A stretch of 64,000 bases of DNA from UBA9655 sp964597045 (GCA_964597045.1 CAZQWE010000001.1:62001-126000), one strand, 5' to 3'. Positions 33,828 to 43,452 are shown, numbered from the stretch's first letter. Notes: generated by a model not told the origin, from the sequence alone. A program made the numbers and translations.

Positions 33828-35042
33828 ATGAGTAGCTTGTCTTCAAAGGTCATCACTAGCCTTCAACAACGTAGTGTTCAAACAATCCTTGTGCTTGTCC
33901 TTTATGTCATGCTTGCCCAGTATCTTCCTTTGGTTGTGAATCAAGGGCTGTATACGGTCAGTATTTTTATCAAGGACGTCCTCATGTGGATTATGCCTTT
34001 AACTGTGGGATTTTTTATTGCCCATACGGTGACGTCATTTGAAAAGCGAGCCCCTCTTTTTATATTGATTCTTGTTATTTTTGAGACACTCTCAAACTTA
34101 ACGAGCGTTTGGTATGCTTACGGCTGTGCAGGGATTGCAGCTGATTATCTGCCAGCTGTTCAAGCGAACGCCATTGAGAATAATTTTGCGGCACTCTGGC
34201 GCTTCCCTTTTTCAAGGCCTTCTTTATGGTCAGCGGAGAAAGGTGCATTTGCCGGTTTGCTCTTGGGATGTATCTCCGCTTTTTCAAAGGGACCCGGATT
34301 GAAGAACTTTCTTGAGAAGGGAAAAAATGCTGTTGAGTGGATGTTAACAAAGGTTTTTGCTCGACTGATTCCTTTGTTTGTCCTTGGGTTTGCCGCTCAA
34401 ATGTATGAAACCCATCTCATTGGTCATGTCTTTAGCCACTATGCAATTCTTGTTGTTTGGCTTACAGCATTCTTAGGGATTTACATTGTTTTCTTGAATG
34501 CTCTAGGTGCGGGATGGGCATTTTCTCAAATTTCAAAAAGCATCAAGAATCTCATCCCTGCTGGGGGAATTGCTTTGACGTCAGGCTGCAGCCTTTCAAC
34601 CATGCCTTGGACGATTGCAGGGGCTTCTAAGAATCTTCAAAACCCAGGTCTTGCCAAGGCCATCATTCCTGCGACGACAAACATACAACAAATTGGAGAC
34701 TGCATTGCTCAGACTTTCCTTTGCTTTTTGATCTATAGGCATTTCTATGGCATCAATCCCGATGTGTTAACTTGGCTTGCCTTTAGTACGGTTTTCGTGC
34801 TCGCACGCTTTGCGACTGCCGCTGTCTTGGGAGGAGCCATTTTTATCATGCTTCCCATTTATGAAACCTACCTAAATTTTACAGGTGAGATGATTGCGAT
34901 TATTCTTGCACTCAATGTTGTTTTGGACCCTCTTATTACCAGCTCAAATGTCATGGCGAATGGTGCGTTGTGCAGAGTATTTGAGCGCGTGTGGAACGGT
35001 GTCCAAACCGGCGTTCGATTTGTTACGTTGCGGTATAGGTGA
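33828..35042 (+). CDS. Dicarboxylate/amino-acid:cation symporter (SDF family)
   Basis: This 404-residue membrane protein starts at the ATG at 33828, placed after an ATGAGGAGA that provides the SD. The hydrophobic profile fits the glutamate-transporter (GltP/SDF) fold. The substrate-loop signatures are recognisable but divergent: SGCSLSTMPWTIAGASKNLQNP for the usual SSxATLP...xxxKxLGxP, and DPLITSSNVMANGALCRVFERV for the usual D-R-x-x-T-x-x-N-V-x-G-D. The conserved NMDGT motif of helix 7 reads NIQQIGDC. Substrate preference is therefore not predictable; C4-dicarboxylates or amino acids are the family norm. Confidence 0.8.
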   Translation: MSSLSSKVITSLQQRSVQTILVLVLYVMLAQYLPLVVNQGLYTVSIFIKDVLMWIMPLTVGFFIAHTVTSFEKRAPLFILILVIFETLSNLTSVWYAYGCAGIAADYLPAVQANAIENNFAALWRFPFSRPSLWSAEKGAFAGLLLGCISAFSKGPGLKNFLEKGKNAVEWMLTKVFARLIPLFVLGFAAQMYETHLIGHVFSHYAILVVWLTAFLGIYIVFLNALGAGWAFSQISKSIKNLIPAGGIALTSGCSLSTMPWTIAGASKNLQNPGLAKAIIPATTNIQQIGDCIAQTFLCFLIYRHFYGINPDVLTWLAFSTVFVLARFATAAVLGGAIFIMLPIYETYLNFTGEMIAIILALNVVLDPLITSSNVMANGALCRVFERVWNGVQTGVRFVTLRYR

Positions 35043-35083
35043 AAGGGTCGCTCTGGCTAGCCGTAGCCCGTAAGGGCGAAGGG

Positions 35084-35159
<76 letters not shown>

Positions 35160-35346
35160 AATAGTCTGGTTTTTAAAGAAATTGGGCAGAGGATGCAAGA
35201 AATAATCATACCTCAAGGTGCGGCACAAAAACAACATGTCGCCTGCTTTTGGAAAGCTTGAATTGACATATCTATTTGGAATCAACTACCCTTTTCGTCA
35301 TGGGAAGCATCCCAGTGATAAAAATAAATGAAGGGAAAAATAGAGA

Positions 35347-35703
35347 ATGAAAAGTTTTTATTTTGTTTCAGCGTTTGCTTCTATGGCATTCGTTGGGGGT
35401 TTTGCACAGGCTGAAATGCCAACATCGTTTGATTTACATTCCTGTCTTAAGTCAGCGCAAGGCGAGAAAAATGCCGTAACCCGTTGTTATGCACTCGATG
35501 ATTGCCAAAGGACAAACTCTGATAACGAAGGTGATTATAAGGGTTGTATCGGGGCAGCTGAGCTCGCTTATAAAAATGCAATTTCAGGACAGGGCGGGAT
35601 TGAAAAAACCAGTGGTGTTTCCACAAGCCCAACTGCTTCTGACTATAGCAGAAGAGCGGATGGTAAAGGATTTGAAGATGCGAACCAAGGTAAAGGTGAG
35701 TAA
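35347..35703 (+). CDS. Small exported protein, unknown function
   Basis: The product has 118 residues with a signal peptide (MKSFYFVSAFASMAFVGGFA, cleavage near QAEM). The mature part contains four Cys (HSCLKSA, TRCYALDDCQ, YKGCIGAA) in a helical hairpin-like spacing and a flexible Gly/Ser/Thr-rich tail ending in GKGE. An AGGGAAAAATAGAGA stretch precedes the ATG. A strong bidirectional terminator follows. No family recognised. Confidence 0.75.
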   Translation: MKSFYFVSAFASMAFVGGFAQAEMPTSFDLHSCLKSAQGEKNAVTRCYALDDCQRTNSDNEGDYKGCIGAAELAYKNAISGQGGIEKTSGVSTSPTASDYSRRADGKGFEDANQGKGE

Positions 35704-35726
35704 TTTAAGTCTTACTTAAAACAAAA

Positions 35727-35757
35727 AAGCCCCAAGTTTTCTTGGGGCTTTTGCTTT
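35727..35757 (+). terminator. Bidirectional intrinsic terminator between 35703 and rpmB
   Basis: AAGCCCCAAG / CTTGGGGCTT is a perfect 10-bp stem with a TTTT loop. It is preceded by ACAAAAAA and followed by TTGCTTTTTT, so it can stop transcription from both the exported-protein gene and rpmB. Confidence 0.93.
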
Positions 35758-35771
35758 TTTATTCATTCCAA

Positions 35772-36053
35772 TTAGGCAGTGACTTTCTCAATCCGCTTTT
35801 TAATTTGACGGGCATTCGCAGTCAGCTTACGGTTGGGTGTTGACTTTAAGAAAGAGTCTATCCCGCCGTTCTTTTCAACCGTACGCATTCCATTCGTCGT
35901 TACGCGAAGACGCACCTTCGTCTTGAGGGTTTCGCTCAAGAAAGAAGCGTCTTGCAAGTTTGGGGCAAATGTCCGCCTGGACTTGTTATTGGCGTGAGAA
36001 ACGTTATTTCCGCTCATTACCCTTTTGCCTGTAATATCACATTCACGTGCCAT
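35772..36053 (-). CDS. rpmB: 50S ribosomal protein L28
   Basis: The protein has 93 residues from the ATG at 36053 (AAAGGA SD nine bases upstream; ATGs at 36071 and 36062 are in front of or overlap it). MARECDITGKRVMSGNNVSH and the adjoining NNKSRRTFAPNLQ are the classic L28 N-terminal signature. L28 is a small basic protein of the large subunit near the E-site side. The Cys pairs of zinc-binding L28 variants are absent. Confidence 0.97.
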   Translation of the reverse strand: MARECDITGKRVMSGNNVSHANNKSRRTFAPNLQDASFLSETLKTKVRLRVTTNGMRTVEKNGGIDSFLKSTPNRKLTANARQIKKRIEKVTA

Positions 36054-36203
36054 GATTTTCATCCTTTTCATAAAACTGAGACAGGTGTAAGGGATTTATC
36101 TAGAAAGGTCAAGATTGTTGTTGAATCCCAAAAAGATCCCTATAGCACTTCTTAAAAAGATATCCTATAACAGAAAAATGAACTGTTAAGAAAGGAGTCC
36201 GCC

Positions 36204-36665
36204 ATGGCCGGAAGCGTAAATAAAGTGATTCTTGTTGGGAATTTAGGAAAAGATCCAGAAGTACGTACCATGCAGGATGGTGGTAAAGTTGTGCAGTTGT
36301 CTCTCGCAACAACTGAAAGTTGGCGGGATAAGGAAACACAAGAACGGAAGGATAAGACTGAATGGCACCGGGTTGTGATCTTTAATGAAAAGCTAGGCGA
36401 AGTCGCTGAGAAATATATGCGCAAAGGCTCAAAAGTCTATGTAGAAGGCCAACTTCAAACCCGTAAATGGACAGATCAAAGCGGACAAGAGAAGTATTCA
36501 ACAGAGGTTGTTCTCCAACGTTTCCGTGGAGAAATCACAATGCTTGATAGTAAAGGTGTCAACTCTGGTGAGGGTCCCGCCTCTTTTGAGCCAGCGAATA
36601 CAGGCGGTAGCGCTCCCTTAAGCGCTTCATCCATGGCCGATATCGACGACGAAATCCCGTTTTAG
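36204..36665 (+). CDS. ssb: Single-stranded DNA-binding protein
   Basis: The protein has 153 residues. The OB fold spans residues ~1-108 (MAGSVNKVILVGNLGKDPEV; ESWRDKETQERKDKTEWHRV). A Gly/Ser/Pro linker is followed by the conserved acidic tail ending in DDEIPF, which docks replication and repair partners. AAAGGAG lies directly upstream of the ATG. ssb is followed by gyrA and coaD on the same strand, a common alphaproteobacterial order. Confidence 0.98.
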   Translation: MAGSVNKVILVGNLGKDPEVRTMQDGGKVVQLSLATTESWRDKETQERKDKTEWHRVVIFNEKLGEVAEKYMRKGSKVYVEGQLQTRKWTDQSGQEKYSTEVVLQRFRGEITMLDSKGVNSGEGPASFEPANTGGSAPLSASSMADIDDEIPF

Positions 36666-36762
36666 CTAAAGGGTTCGGTCACCTCTTTTTGTATTCACAA
36701 TCCTATCCTGGGCGTTTATAGTGCTTTTCAGTTTTTATTCTTTCATTTAAAGGAGCAAGCGT

Positions 36763-39447
36763 TTGACTGAGAATCTAGCCATTCCTTCGATTTATATCGA
36801 AGACGAGATGAAGAATTCCTTCCTCGATTATGCCATGAGTGTGATCGTCAGTCGTGCTTTGCCGGACGTAAGGGACGGGCTCAAGCCAGTCCATCGACGC
36901 ATCCTCTATCTTATGAATGAATCAGGTTATGACTATAACAAAGCTCACCGAAAATCGGCGAGTATCGTGGGTATGGTTGTTGCGAAATATCACCCTCATG
37001 GGACTGAAGCTGTTTATGAAACCATGGTCCGTATGGCCCAAAACTTTGCAATGCGACTCCCCTTGATCGATGGTCAAGGAAACTTTGGCTCCATGGACGG
37101 GGATCCTGCGGCCCATATGCGATATACGGAAGCCAGGCTTTCAAAGCCTGCCCATTACTTACTGGAAGATATCGACAAGGAAACTGTTGAATTCAGGCCA
37201 AACTATGATTCAACAACAGAGGAGCCTCTCGTTCTTCCTACCCGTATTCCTAACCTTCTCATTAATGGTGTGGGCGGTATTGCTGTCGGTATGGCAACAA
37301 ACATTCCTTCCCATAACCTGGGGGAGGTGATCGACGGATGTTGTGCACTCATTGATAATCCTGACCTGACTATTGAGGAACTCATGACCTATATCCCAGG
37401 TCCGGACTTCCCAACAGGCGGTATGATTATGGGCCGGCGGGGTATTCATAGTGCGTTTAAGACGGGTCGAGGATCTATCATGATCCGGGGTCGATCTCAC
37501 ATTGAAACAATCAGCAAAGATAGGGAAGCCATCATCATTACGGAAATCCCTTACCAGGTCAACAAGGCCAAGATGATTGAACGTATGGCTGAACTTGTCA
37601 GGGATAAGGAACTCGATGGCATTTCAAACCTGCGTGATGAATCGGATATGGAAGGTCTTCGTGTTGTGATCGAACTTAAAAAGGATGCCGTCGCTGATGT
37701 TATCCTGAATCGTCTCTATATGATGACTCCTCTGCAAACGTCATTTGCTGTGAATATGCTTGCGATTAATGCAGGAAGGCCTCAACAAATGGGGCTTAAG
37801 GACATTTTGGAATGTTTTCTTGAGTTCCGTGAGGAAGTGATTACGAAGAGAACGCGTTTTGAGCTGAAAAAAGCAAGAGACAGGTCCCATGTCTTGGTTG
37901 GACTTGCACTCGCCGTTGCGAACCTCGATGAGATGATCGATCTTATCCGCGGAGCTCCCGATCCTCAAACCGCTAAGGAAGGGATTCTGAGCCGCGCCTG
38001 GAAAGTCTATGATGTTGAGCCTCTCATTAAGTTGATTGATGAGCCGGGGTATCCGATTACTGACGGAACTTACAAGATGTCAGAAGTCCAAGCGAAAGCT
38101 ATTCTGGACTTAAGACTCCATAGGTTAACGGGACTTGAACGTGAGAAGATTGCAGCTGAACTCAATGATATCGTCGGGGAAATTAAGGAATACCTTTTCA
38201 TCCTGGCCAATCGTGGTAAGCGCCTTGAAATCATGCGGACCGAACTTCTTGAAATTAAAGAGAACTTTGCAAACCCACGTCGAACGTCAATCGAAGAAGG
38301 TGAATCAAATGCGGATGAAGAAGATCTGATTCAACGTGAGGATATGGTCGTGACCGTAAGCCTCGGTGGCTATATTAAACGTGTACCGTCCAGCACCTAC
38401 CGTGCTCAAAAGCGGGGTGGAAAAGGTCGTTCAGGTATGGCAACCCGTGAGGAAGATGCAGTGTCTGAGGTCTTTGTGGCCAATACCCATACCCAAGTTT
38501 TGTTCTTTACAACAACGGGACGAGTGTTTGGAATGAAGGTATATAAGCTGCCTTTAGGGACACCTCAGGCTCGCGGTAAAGCCATCGTCAATCTTCTTCC
38601 TCTAGGAGACGGTGAGACCATCTCAACCATTATGCCCATGCCGGATAATGAGGCGGACTGGGAGAAGATGCACATTATGTTTGCAACTTCAACGGGTTCG
38701 GTGCGCCGGAATGCCCTTTCTGATTTTACGAATATCAGAACAAATGGGAAAATCGCGATGAAGCTTGATGAAGGGGAACGGCTCATTGCTGTAAAATCTT
38801 GTGATGAAGAAAGTGATGTTTTCCTGACAACCCATGACGGTCGTTGTATCCGTTTCCCTGTAACGGGCATTCGTGAGTTCAAGAGCCGTGCCTCAACAGG
38901 AGTTCGAGGAATAAAGCTTGCGAAGGGAGATGAGGTTGTTTCCATGACGATCCTCCGTGAGGTTGAGTTTACGATTGAAGAGCGAGATGCTTATCTGAAG
39001 CAAGCTAGCAAACTCCGCCGTCAAGAAGGTGAAGAAGAGGAAGAAAACAACCACAATGGGGATACGATTCAACTCACACCTGAGCGGTACGAGGCGATGG
39101 CTGCCCTTGAGGACTTTATCCTCACTGTCAGTGAAAGAGGCTTTGGAAAGCGTTCATCTGCCTATGACTACAGATGTTCTAACCGGGGTGGTCAGGGAAT
39201 TGCGGCAATGGGCGTTACGGATAAAACAGGTAAATTGGTTGACTCCTTCCCTGTGAAGGATGAGGACCATATCATGCTTGTGACCAATACGGGAAAACTC
39301 ATTAGATGCCCCGTACACGATATTCGGATCGCAGGACGTCGTACCCAAGGGGTAACCCTTTTCCGTGTTGCTGAGGGCGAAATCGTCGTCTCTATGGCTC
39401 GTTTAGAAGAAGACGAGAATGGTGAGGAAGAAGCACAGGATGAGTAA
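36763..39447 (+). CDS. gyrA: DNA gyrase subunit A with unusual quinolone-pocket residues
   Basis: This 894-residue DNA gyrase subunit A starts at TTG (36763) after AAAGGAGC. The N-terminal breakage-reunion domain has the catalytic Tyr121 (AAHMRYTEAR). The C-terminal beta-pinwheel has the GyrA box (QKRGGKG), which distinguishes it from ParC. In the quinolone-resistance-determining region the usual H-G-D-S-A-x-Y-D reads HGTEAVYE: T81, E82 and E86 replace residues equivalent to E. coli D82, S83 and D87. S83 and D87 anchor the water-metal ion bridge to quinolones, so intrinsic reduced susceptibility is likely (inference). Its last 8 bases overlap coaD. Confidence 0.97.
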   Translation: MTENLAIPSIYIEDEMKNSFLDYAMSVIVSRALPDVRDGLKPVHRRILYLMNESGYDYNKAHRKSASIVGMVVAKYHPHGTEAVYETMVRMAQNFAMRLPLIDGQGNFGSMDGDPAAHMRYTEARLSKPAHYLLEDIDKETVEFRPNYDSTTEEPLVLPTRIPNLLINGVGGIAVGMATNIPSHNLGEVIDGCCALIDNPDLTIEELMTYIPGPDFPTGGMIMGRRGIHSAFKTGRGSIMIRGRSHIETISKDREAIIITEIPYQVNKAKMIERMAELVRDKELDGISNLRDESDMEGLRVVIELKKDAVADVILNRLYMMTPLQTSFAVNMLAINAGRPQQMGLKDILECFLEFREEVITKRTRFELKKARDRSHVLVGLALAVANLDEMIDLIRGAPDPQTAKEGILSRAWKVYDVEPLIKLIDEPGYPITDGTYKMSEVQAKAILDLRLHRLTGLEREKIAAELNDIVGEIKEYLFILANRGKRLEIMRTELLEIKENFANPRRTSIEEGESNADEEDLIQREDMVVTVSLGGYIKRVPSSTYRAQKRGGKGRSGMATREEDAVSEVFVANTHTQVLFFTTTGRVFGMKVYKLPLGTPQARGKAIVNLLPLGDGETISTIMPMPDNEADWEKMHIMFATSTGSVRRNALSDFTNIRTNGKIAMKLDEGERLIAVKSCDEESDVFLTTHDGRCIRFPVTGIREFKSRASTGVRGIKLAKGDEVVSMTILREVEFTIEERDAYLKQASKLRRQEGEEEEENNHNGDTIQLTPERYEAMAALEDFILTVSERGFGKRSSAYDYRCSNRGGQGIAAMGVTDKTGKLVDSFPVKDEDHIMLVTNTGKLIRCPVHDIRIAGRRTQGVTLFRVAEGEIVVSMARLEEDENGEEEAQDE

Positions 39448-39946
39448 AAAGCATCATATTGGGATATTTCCAGGAACATTTGATCCTATAACATTTGGAC
39501 ACCTGGATATTATTCAAAGGGCTGCTCCTCTTGTGGATAAACTGATTGTTGCTGTGGCAACGAATATAGGGAAAGAACCTTTATTTCCAATTGAAATGCG
39601 ACTAGAGATGATTGAGGAGGAACTTAAGAATCTCCCTCAGTTAAAAGGATTTGAAATTGTAGCCAAACCCTTTGATAACCTCCTTGTTGATTTTGCGAGA
39701 GATGAAGGTGCTGGGGTGATCGTCAGGGGCCTCAGGGCTGTATCCGACTTTGAGTATGAGTTTCAAATGGCCGGTACAAACAGGAAGTTGAATCCTGATA
39801 TTGAGACTGTGTTCCTAGTAGCATCCGAGAGTTTTCAATTGATTGCGTCCCATCTTGTCAAAGAGATTGCAAGACTTAAGGGCGATACAACTCCCTTTGT
39901 TTCCAAGAAAATCGCATCCCGACTTGAGGCGAAGTTTTCGAATTAG
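39440..39946 (+). CDS. coaD: Phosphopantetheine adenylyltransferase
   Basis: This 168-residue nucleotidyltransferase performs the fourth step of CoA synthesis (4'-phosphopantetheine + ATP to dephospho-CoA). The ATG at 39440 lies inside the end of gyrA (8-bp overlap) with GAGGAAGAAGC as SD. The T-x-G-H signature is in GTFDPITFGHLDI. RGLRAVSDFEYEFQMAGTNR and the C-terminal SHLVKEIARLKGD are also diagnostic. Length is typical (about 160-170). Confidence 0.98.
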   Translation: MSKKHHIGIFPGTFDPITFGHLDIIQRAAPLVDKLIVAVATNIGKEPLFPIEMRLEMIEEELKNLPQLKGFEIVAKPFDNLLVDFARDEGAGVIVRGLRAVSDFEYEFQMAGTNRKLNPDIETVFLVASESFQLIASHLVKEIARLKGDTTPFVSKKIASRLEAKFSN

Positions 39947-39963
39947 TTAAAAAGCCGTCATCT

Positions 39964-40025
39964 GACTATTCTGCAGCGAATTGGAGAATAGTCTTGACTT
40001 TTCTCCAATTGCGTGGAGAATAGTC
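39964..40025 (+). promoter_or_regulatory. Repeat-rich operator-like region before the AAA/DUF4143 gene
   Basis: GAATAGTC occurs at 39986-39993 and 40018-40025 as direct copies, and as its complement GACTATTC at 39964-39971. AATTGGAGAA (39979-39988) and TTCTCCAATT (40001-40010) form a perfect 10-bp dyad around a possible -35 TTGACT. The density of repeats just before the start suggests a protein-binding or recombination site. Confidence 0.45.
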
Positions 40026-40028
40026 AAC

Positions 40029-41150
40029 ATGAAAAGAGCTCAAAAAGATATCATTATGAAAGATTTGGAGAAGAAGCTCGTTCTTCTCGTAGGTCCTCGT
40101 CAGTGTGGTAAAACCTGGCTTGCGAAAGATATCGCAAGGGACTATCCTAACAGTGTTTATCTTAATTATGACCAGCTTCATGATCGAAAAATCATGCTTG
40201 AGCAGACTTGGCTCAAAACAACTGATTGTCTGATCCTTGATGAGCTTCATAAAATGGAGGGGTGGAAAAACTATCTTAAAGGAGTATTCGATACAAAGCC
40301 TGAAGGCATGCGTATCCTTGTAACCGGTAGTGCTCGCCTTGACGTATATAATCATCTTGGAGATTCTCTTGCCGGAAGGTATTTTCGCCATCATTTAATG
40401 CCCTTATCCCTAGCAGAACTCAAACAAATCTCTGAACCTCTTGAGATGAATAGGTTAATAGTGAGGGGGGGGTTTCCTGAACCCTATTTAGCTGACAATG
40501 AAACGGAAGCTAACCGTTGGAGGCTTCAATATATAAACAGTATGCTCAGCACGGATATTTTTGAGATCGAAATCATTCAAAATATGAAAGCCATGCAACT
40601 TGTGTACCAGTTGCTCAGAAGTCGTGTGGGATCACCCGTATCTTATCAATCGCTCGCAAATGACGCTGCTGTTTCACCAACAACGGTCAAGAAGTATATC
40701 AAGCTTCTTCAAGCTCTCTTCGTTGTGTTTACAGTTCACCCCTACTCAAAAAATATTGCTCGGAGTTTGTTAAAGGAACCCAAGATATATTTCTTTGATA
40801 CAGGACTTGTGGAAGGAGATGAAGGAGCGAAATTTGAAAACCTTGTTGCTGTGAGTTTACTCAAACATGTGTACGGTAAAGTTGATGTTGAAGCAGAGGA
40901 ATATGATCTTCATTACTTGCGTACGAAAGAAGGGGAAGAAGTTGACTTTGCTCTCGTGAAAAAAGACATGATTGAATCAATGATAGAAACCAAACTCTCT
41001 GATAGATCCCCTAGCAAATCATTGCTGAAGTTTCACAAGAAGTATAACCATAACGCCATTCAACTTGTAAAGAACCTTCGAGTTGAGTTTGAAGACCAAG
41101 GTGTTCAAATCCTCAATGCTGAAAAATACTTATCTCAGTTATTTATATAA
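40029..41150 (+). CDS. AAA-family ATPase with DUF4143
   Basis: This 373-residue ATPase has an N-terminal AAA_14 domain with Walker A GPRQCGKT (residues 22-29), Walker B DCLILDELHKM and the sensor ILVTGSARLD. The GFPEPYLADNE motif leads into the C-terminal DUF4143, which combines a winged-helix-like stretch (SYQSLANDAAVSPTTVKKYI) with a PD-(D/E)XK-like end (VDFALVKKDMIESMIETKLS). These ATPases are widespread, often horizontally acquired, and of unknown role. I start at the ATG at 40029; earlier in-frame starts overlap the repeat region. It is alone between coaD and the VgrG cassette. Confidence 0.88.
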   Translation: MKRAQKDIIMKDLEKKLVLLVGPRQCGKTWLAKDIARDYPNSVYLNYDQLHDRKIMLEQTWLKTTDCLILDELHKMEGWKNYLKGVFDTKPEGMRILVTGSARLDVYNHLGDSLAGRYFRHHLMPLSLAELKQISEPLEMNRLIVRGGFPEPYLADNETEANRWRLQYINSMLSTDIFEIEIIQNMKAMQLVYQLLRSRVGSPVSYQSLANDAAVSPTTVKKYIKLLQALFVVFTVHPYSKNIARSLLKEPKIYFFDTGLVEGDEGAKFENLVAVSLLKHVYGKVDVEAEEYDLHYLRTKEGEEVDFALVKKDMIESMIETKLSDRSPSKSLLKFHKKYNHNAIQLVKNLRVEFEDQGVQILNAEKYLSQLFI

Positions 41151-41302
41151 ACTATAATTTTGAATCCACAATAACACATCCGAATCTGTCAGTGTTGTCA
41201 GTGCAAAAGGGGGGCATATAAATTAATCATCTGCTTTCGTTGCTTCATTTACCTTCTCACCAAAAAATGGTATAAAGACTAAAAATAACAATGAGGGTGG
41301 GA

Positions 41303-43447
41303 ATGGCAACGAAGGGAGCTAAAATATATTTAGACGTTAAGGCACCCGGTGGCACCACTTTTAAAATAAACTCTTTTCGTGGCATTGAGCGTATTTCAGA
41401 TCTCTTCGAGTATACACTTGTGATGACAACGAAAAATAAGGATGTGTCCTTTGATCAAATGATTGGTGGTACAGTCACTGTTTCCTTAAGTGCTGGTAAA
41501 GACACACGTTATTTTACAGGGATTATTGGGAAATTTGAGCAGGAAGATACCCCCTTTAAACCGATTAATGTTTGGACAGTTTACCGCGCAACTCTTTACC
41601 CGAAACTATGGCTTCTAACCCTCTCTGGTGAGTGCAGGATATTCCAAAATAAAACCACAATCCAAATTATCAAGGCAGTACTTGACGAACATCAAGTTCC
41701 TTTCAAAGATCAATTAAGAAGGTCGGGCAAGGAAAAGCGTGAGTACTGTGTTCAATACAATGAATCTGACTTTAATTTTATCTCTAGACTCATGGAAGAA
41801 GAAGGGATTTATTACTTTTTTGACCAATCCCGTGAGGGACACAAGCTTATTCTTACTGATAATGCACAAGCCCATTCCTATTGCCCGGGCGCCAGGACGG
41901 CTGCTTTTCATGATGCAGCCCCCGTTGATCAGTTTTTGATGAAGGTGAGCTCTTGCTTTATTACCCAACGCATTGTGCCAAGATCAGATACATTGAAGAG
42001 TTACAATTATTTGACACCCAAAACAGCCCTCAAGTCTACAGCCGATGGAAGTCGCAAAGCGGGAGGCGGGAGCATCACGAATTACAGGGAAACCTTCCCC
42101 ACTAAAGCTCGTGGTGATGATCTTGCTAAGGTTAAAATTCAAGCAGATGACTCCTCGCAGAAAAGAGTGGAAGGCGTTTCCACGGTTCCCTTTTTCCTTG
42201 CAGGATATCGATTTAAACTGGAACGACATCCCAGGGTAGATGCCAATCAGGAATATGTACTCTATGAAGTCATCCATGAAGCAACGATTGTCAGTGAAGA
42301 CAATGAGCCACCTCTGTACCAGAACACATATAATGCTTTTCCTTCCTCAGTCCAATTTAGAGCCGAACAAAAGACACCCAAACCTCGCATTTATGGAAGT
42401 CAAACAGCTAAGGTAACGGGTAAGAAAAACGAGGAGATATATACGGAAGAATACGGTCGTATAAAGGTAAAATTTCATTGGGATCCTTCTGCGAAAACTG
42501 ACGAGACAACGTCCTGCTGGATCAGGGTAGCAACAATGTGGTCGGGAAAAAAATGGGGAACTCTTTTTACCCCCCGTATAGGACAAGAGGTAGTCGTTTC
42601 GTTTATTGATGGGGATCCCGATAAGCCCTTGATTGTTGGGTCTGTCTATAATGGTGATCATAAACCCCCTTATTTGCCCGGCAGTCCAACGAAATCAACA
42701 ATAAAGTCACAAACAAGTAAAGCCACGGGCACCTCGAGTCCTGGATTTAACGAACTTCGATTTGAGGATAAGAAGTATTCTGAAGAGATTTATATGCATG
42801 CTCAAAAAGACTTTAATATGCATATTCAGAACGACCATAATATAACTCTTGTTGGGGGTAGCCGACATATTAAATTAAAGGCATCAGCTGAGAAAAATGA
42901 ACGTCGGACAAGCATGAAAGCGAACGACACATTAAAACTCAGCAATGGTGATAAGACGCTCACGATTGTTAAAGGGGATTACAAAATAAAACTCACTAAG
43001 GGTGACATTAGTGTGACCTGTTTAAGCGGAGATGTGAAATTTAAAGTTATTGGTGATATCTCCTTCAAATGCACAGGTGCCTTTAGTGTTGATGCTTTAA
43101 AGGAAATTTCTTTTAAAGCCGGCCAAAGCATTTCTGGTTTAGCCGGTTTAGATGTGGGATTTACAGCTGGCGCGCAACTGTCTGCTAAAGCTGGTGGCAC
43201 CATGAGTTTACAAGCTGGGGGTATGGCGACCCTTGAAGCTATTGGCTCAACGACAATTAAATCAGCAGTCCAACTCGCCTTAGCAGCACCTTCTTTAGGC
43301 GTAACGGGCGGTGGGAGTGTAGAAATTACGGGGGGAGGTTCAGTAGGTATTAAAGGAGGAGGTTCAGTGGATATTAAAGGAGGAGGAGCTGTTAACGTGA
43401 AGGGCGGACTGGTAGCTATTTCCGGTGGAATGATTACGTTAGGATAA
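41303..43447 (+). CDS. vgrG: VgrG/TssI spike protein (type VI secretion or related contractile system)
   Basis: The protein has 714 residues from the ATG at 41303, preceded by GAGGGTGGG (an upstream ATG at 41291 is inside the SD). The gp27-like domain includes SFRGIERISDLFEYTLVMTT and QYNESDFNFISRLMEEEGIY. The gp5 OB domain includes ARIYGSQTAKVTG, GRIKVKFHWDP and GTLFTPRIGQEVVVSFIDGD. A long C-terminal beta-helix needle ends in Gly-rich repeats (GGGSVEITGGGSVGIKGGGS). VgrG trimers form the puncturing tip and carry effectors. No other Tss sheath or tube gene is in the window. The two following genes (MORN, PAAR-like) are co-linear and probably the cargo or tip partners. Confidence 0.93.
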   Translation: MATKGAKIYLDVKAPGGTTFKINSFRGIERISDLFEYTLVMTTKNKDVSFDQMIGGTVTVSLSAGKDTRYFTGIIGKFEQEDTPFKPINVWTVYRATLYPKLWLLTLSGECRIFQNKTTIQIIKAVLDEHQVPFKDQLRRSGKEKREYCVQYNESDFNFISRLMEEEGIYYFFDQSREGHKLILTDNAQAHSYCPGARTAAFHDAAPVDQFLMKVSSCFITQRIVPRSDTLKSYNYLTPKTALKSTADGSRKAGGGSITNYRETFPTKARGDDLAKVKIQADDSSQKRVEGVSTVPFFLAGYRFKLERHPRVDANQEYVLYEVIHEATIVSEDNEPPLYQNTYNAFPSSVQFRAEQKTPKPRIYGSQTAKVTGKKNEEIYTEEYGRIKVKFHWDPSAKTDETTSCWIRVATMWSGKKWGTLFTPRIGQEVVVSFIDGDPDKPLIVGSVYNGDHKPPYLPGSPTKSTIKSQTSKATGTSSPGFNELRFEDKKYSEEIYMHAQKDFNMHIQNDHNITLVGGSRHIKLKASAEKNERRTSMKANDTLKLSNGDKTLTIVKGDYKIKLTKGDISVTCLSGDVKFKVIGDISFKCTGAFSVDALKEISFKAGQSISGLAGLDVGFTAGAQLSAKAGGTMSLQAGGMATLEAIGSTTIKSAVQLALAAPSLGVTGGGSVEITGGGSVGIKGGGSVDIKGGGAVNVKGGLVAISGGMITLG

Positions 43448-43452
43448 ACTCT

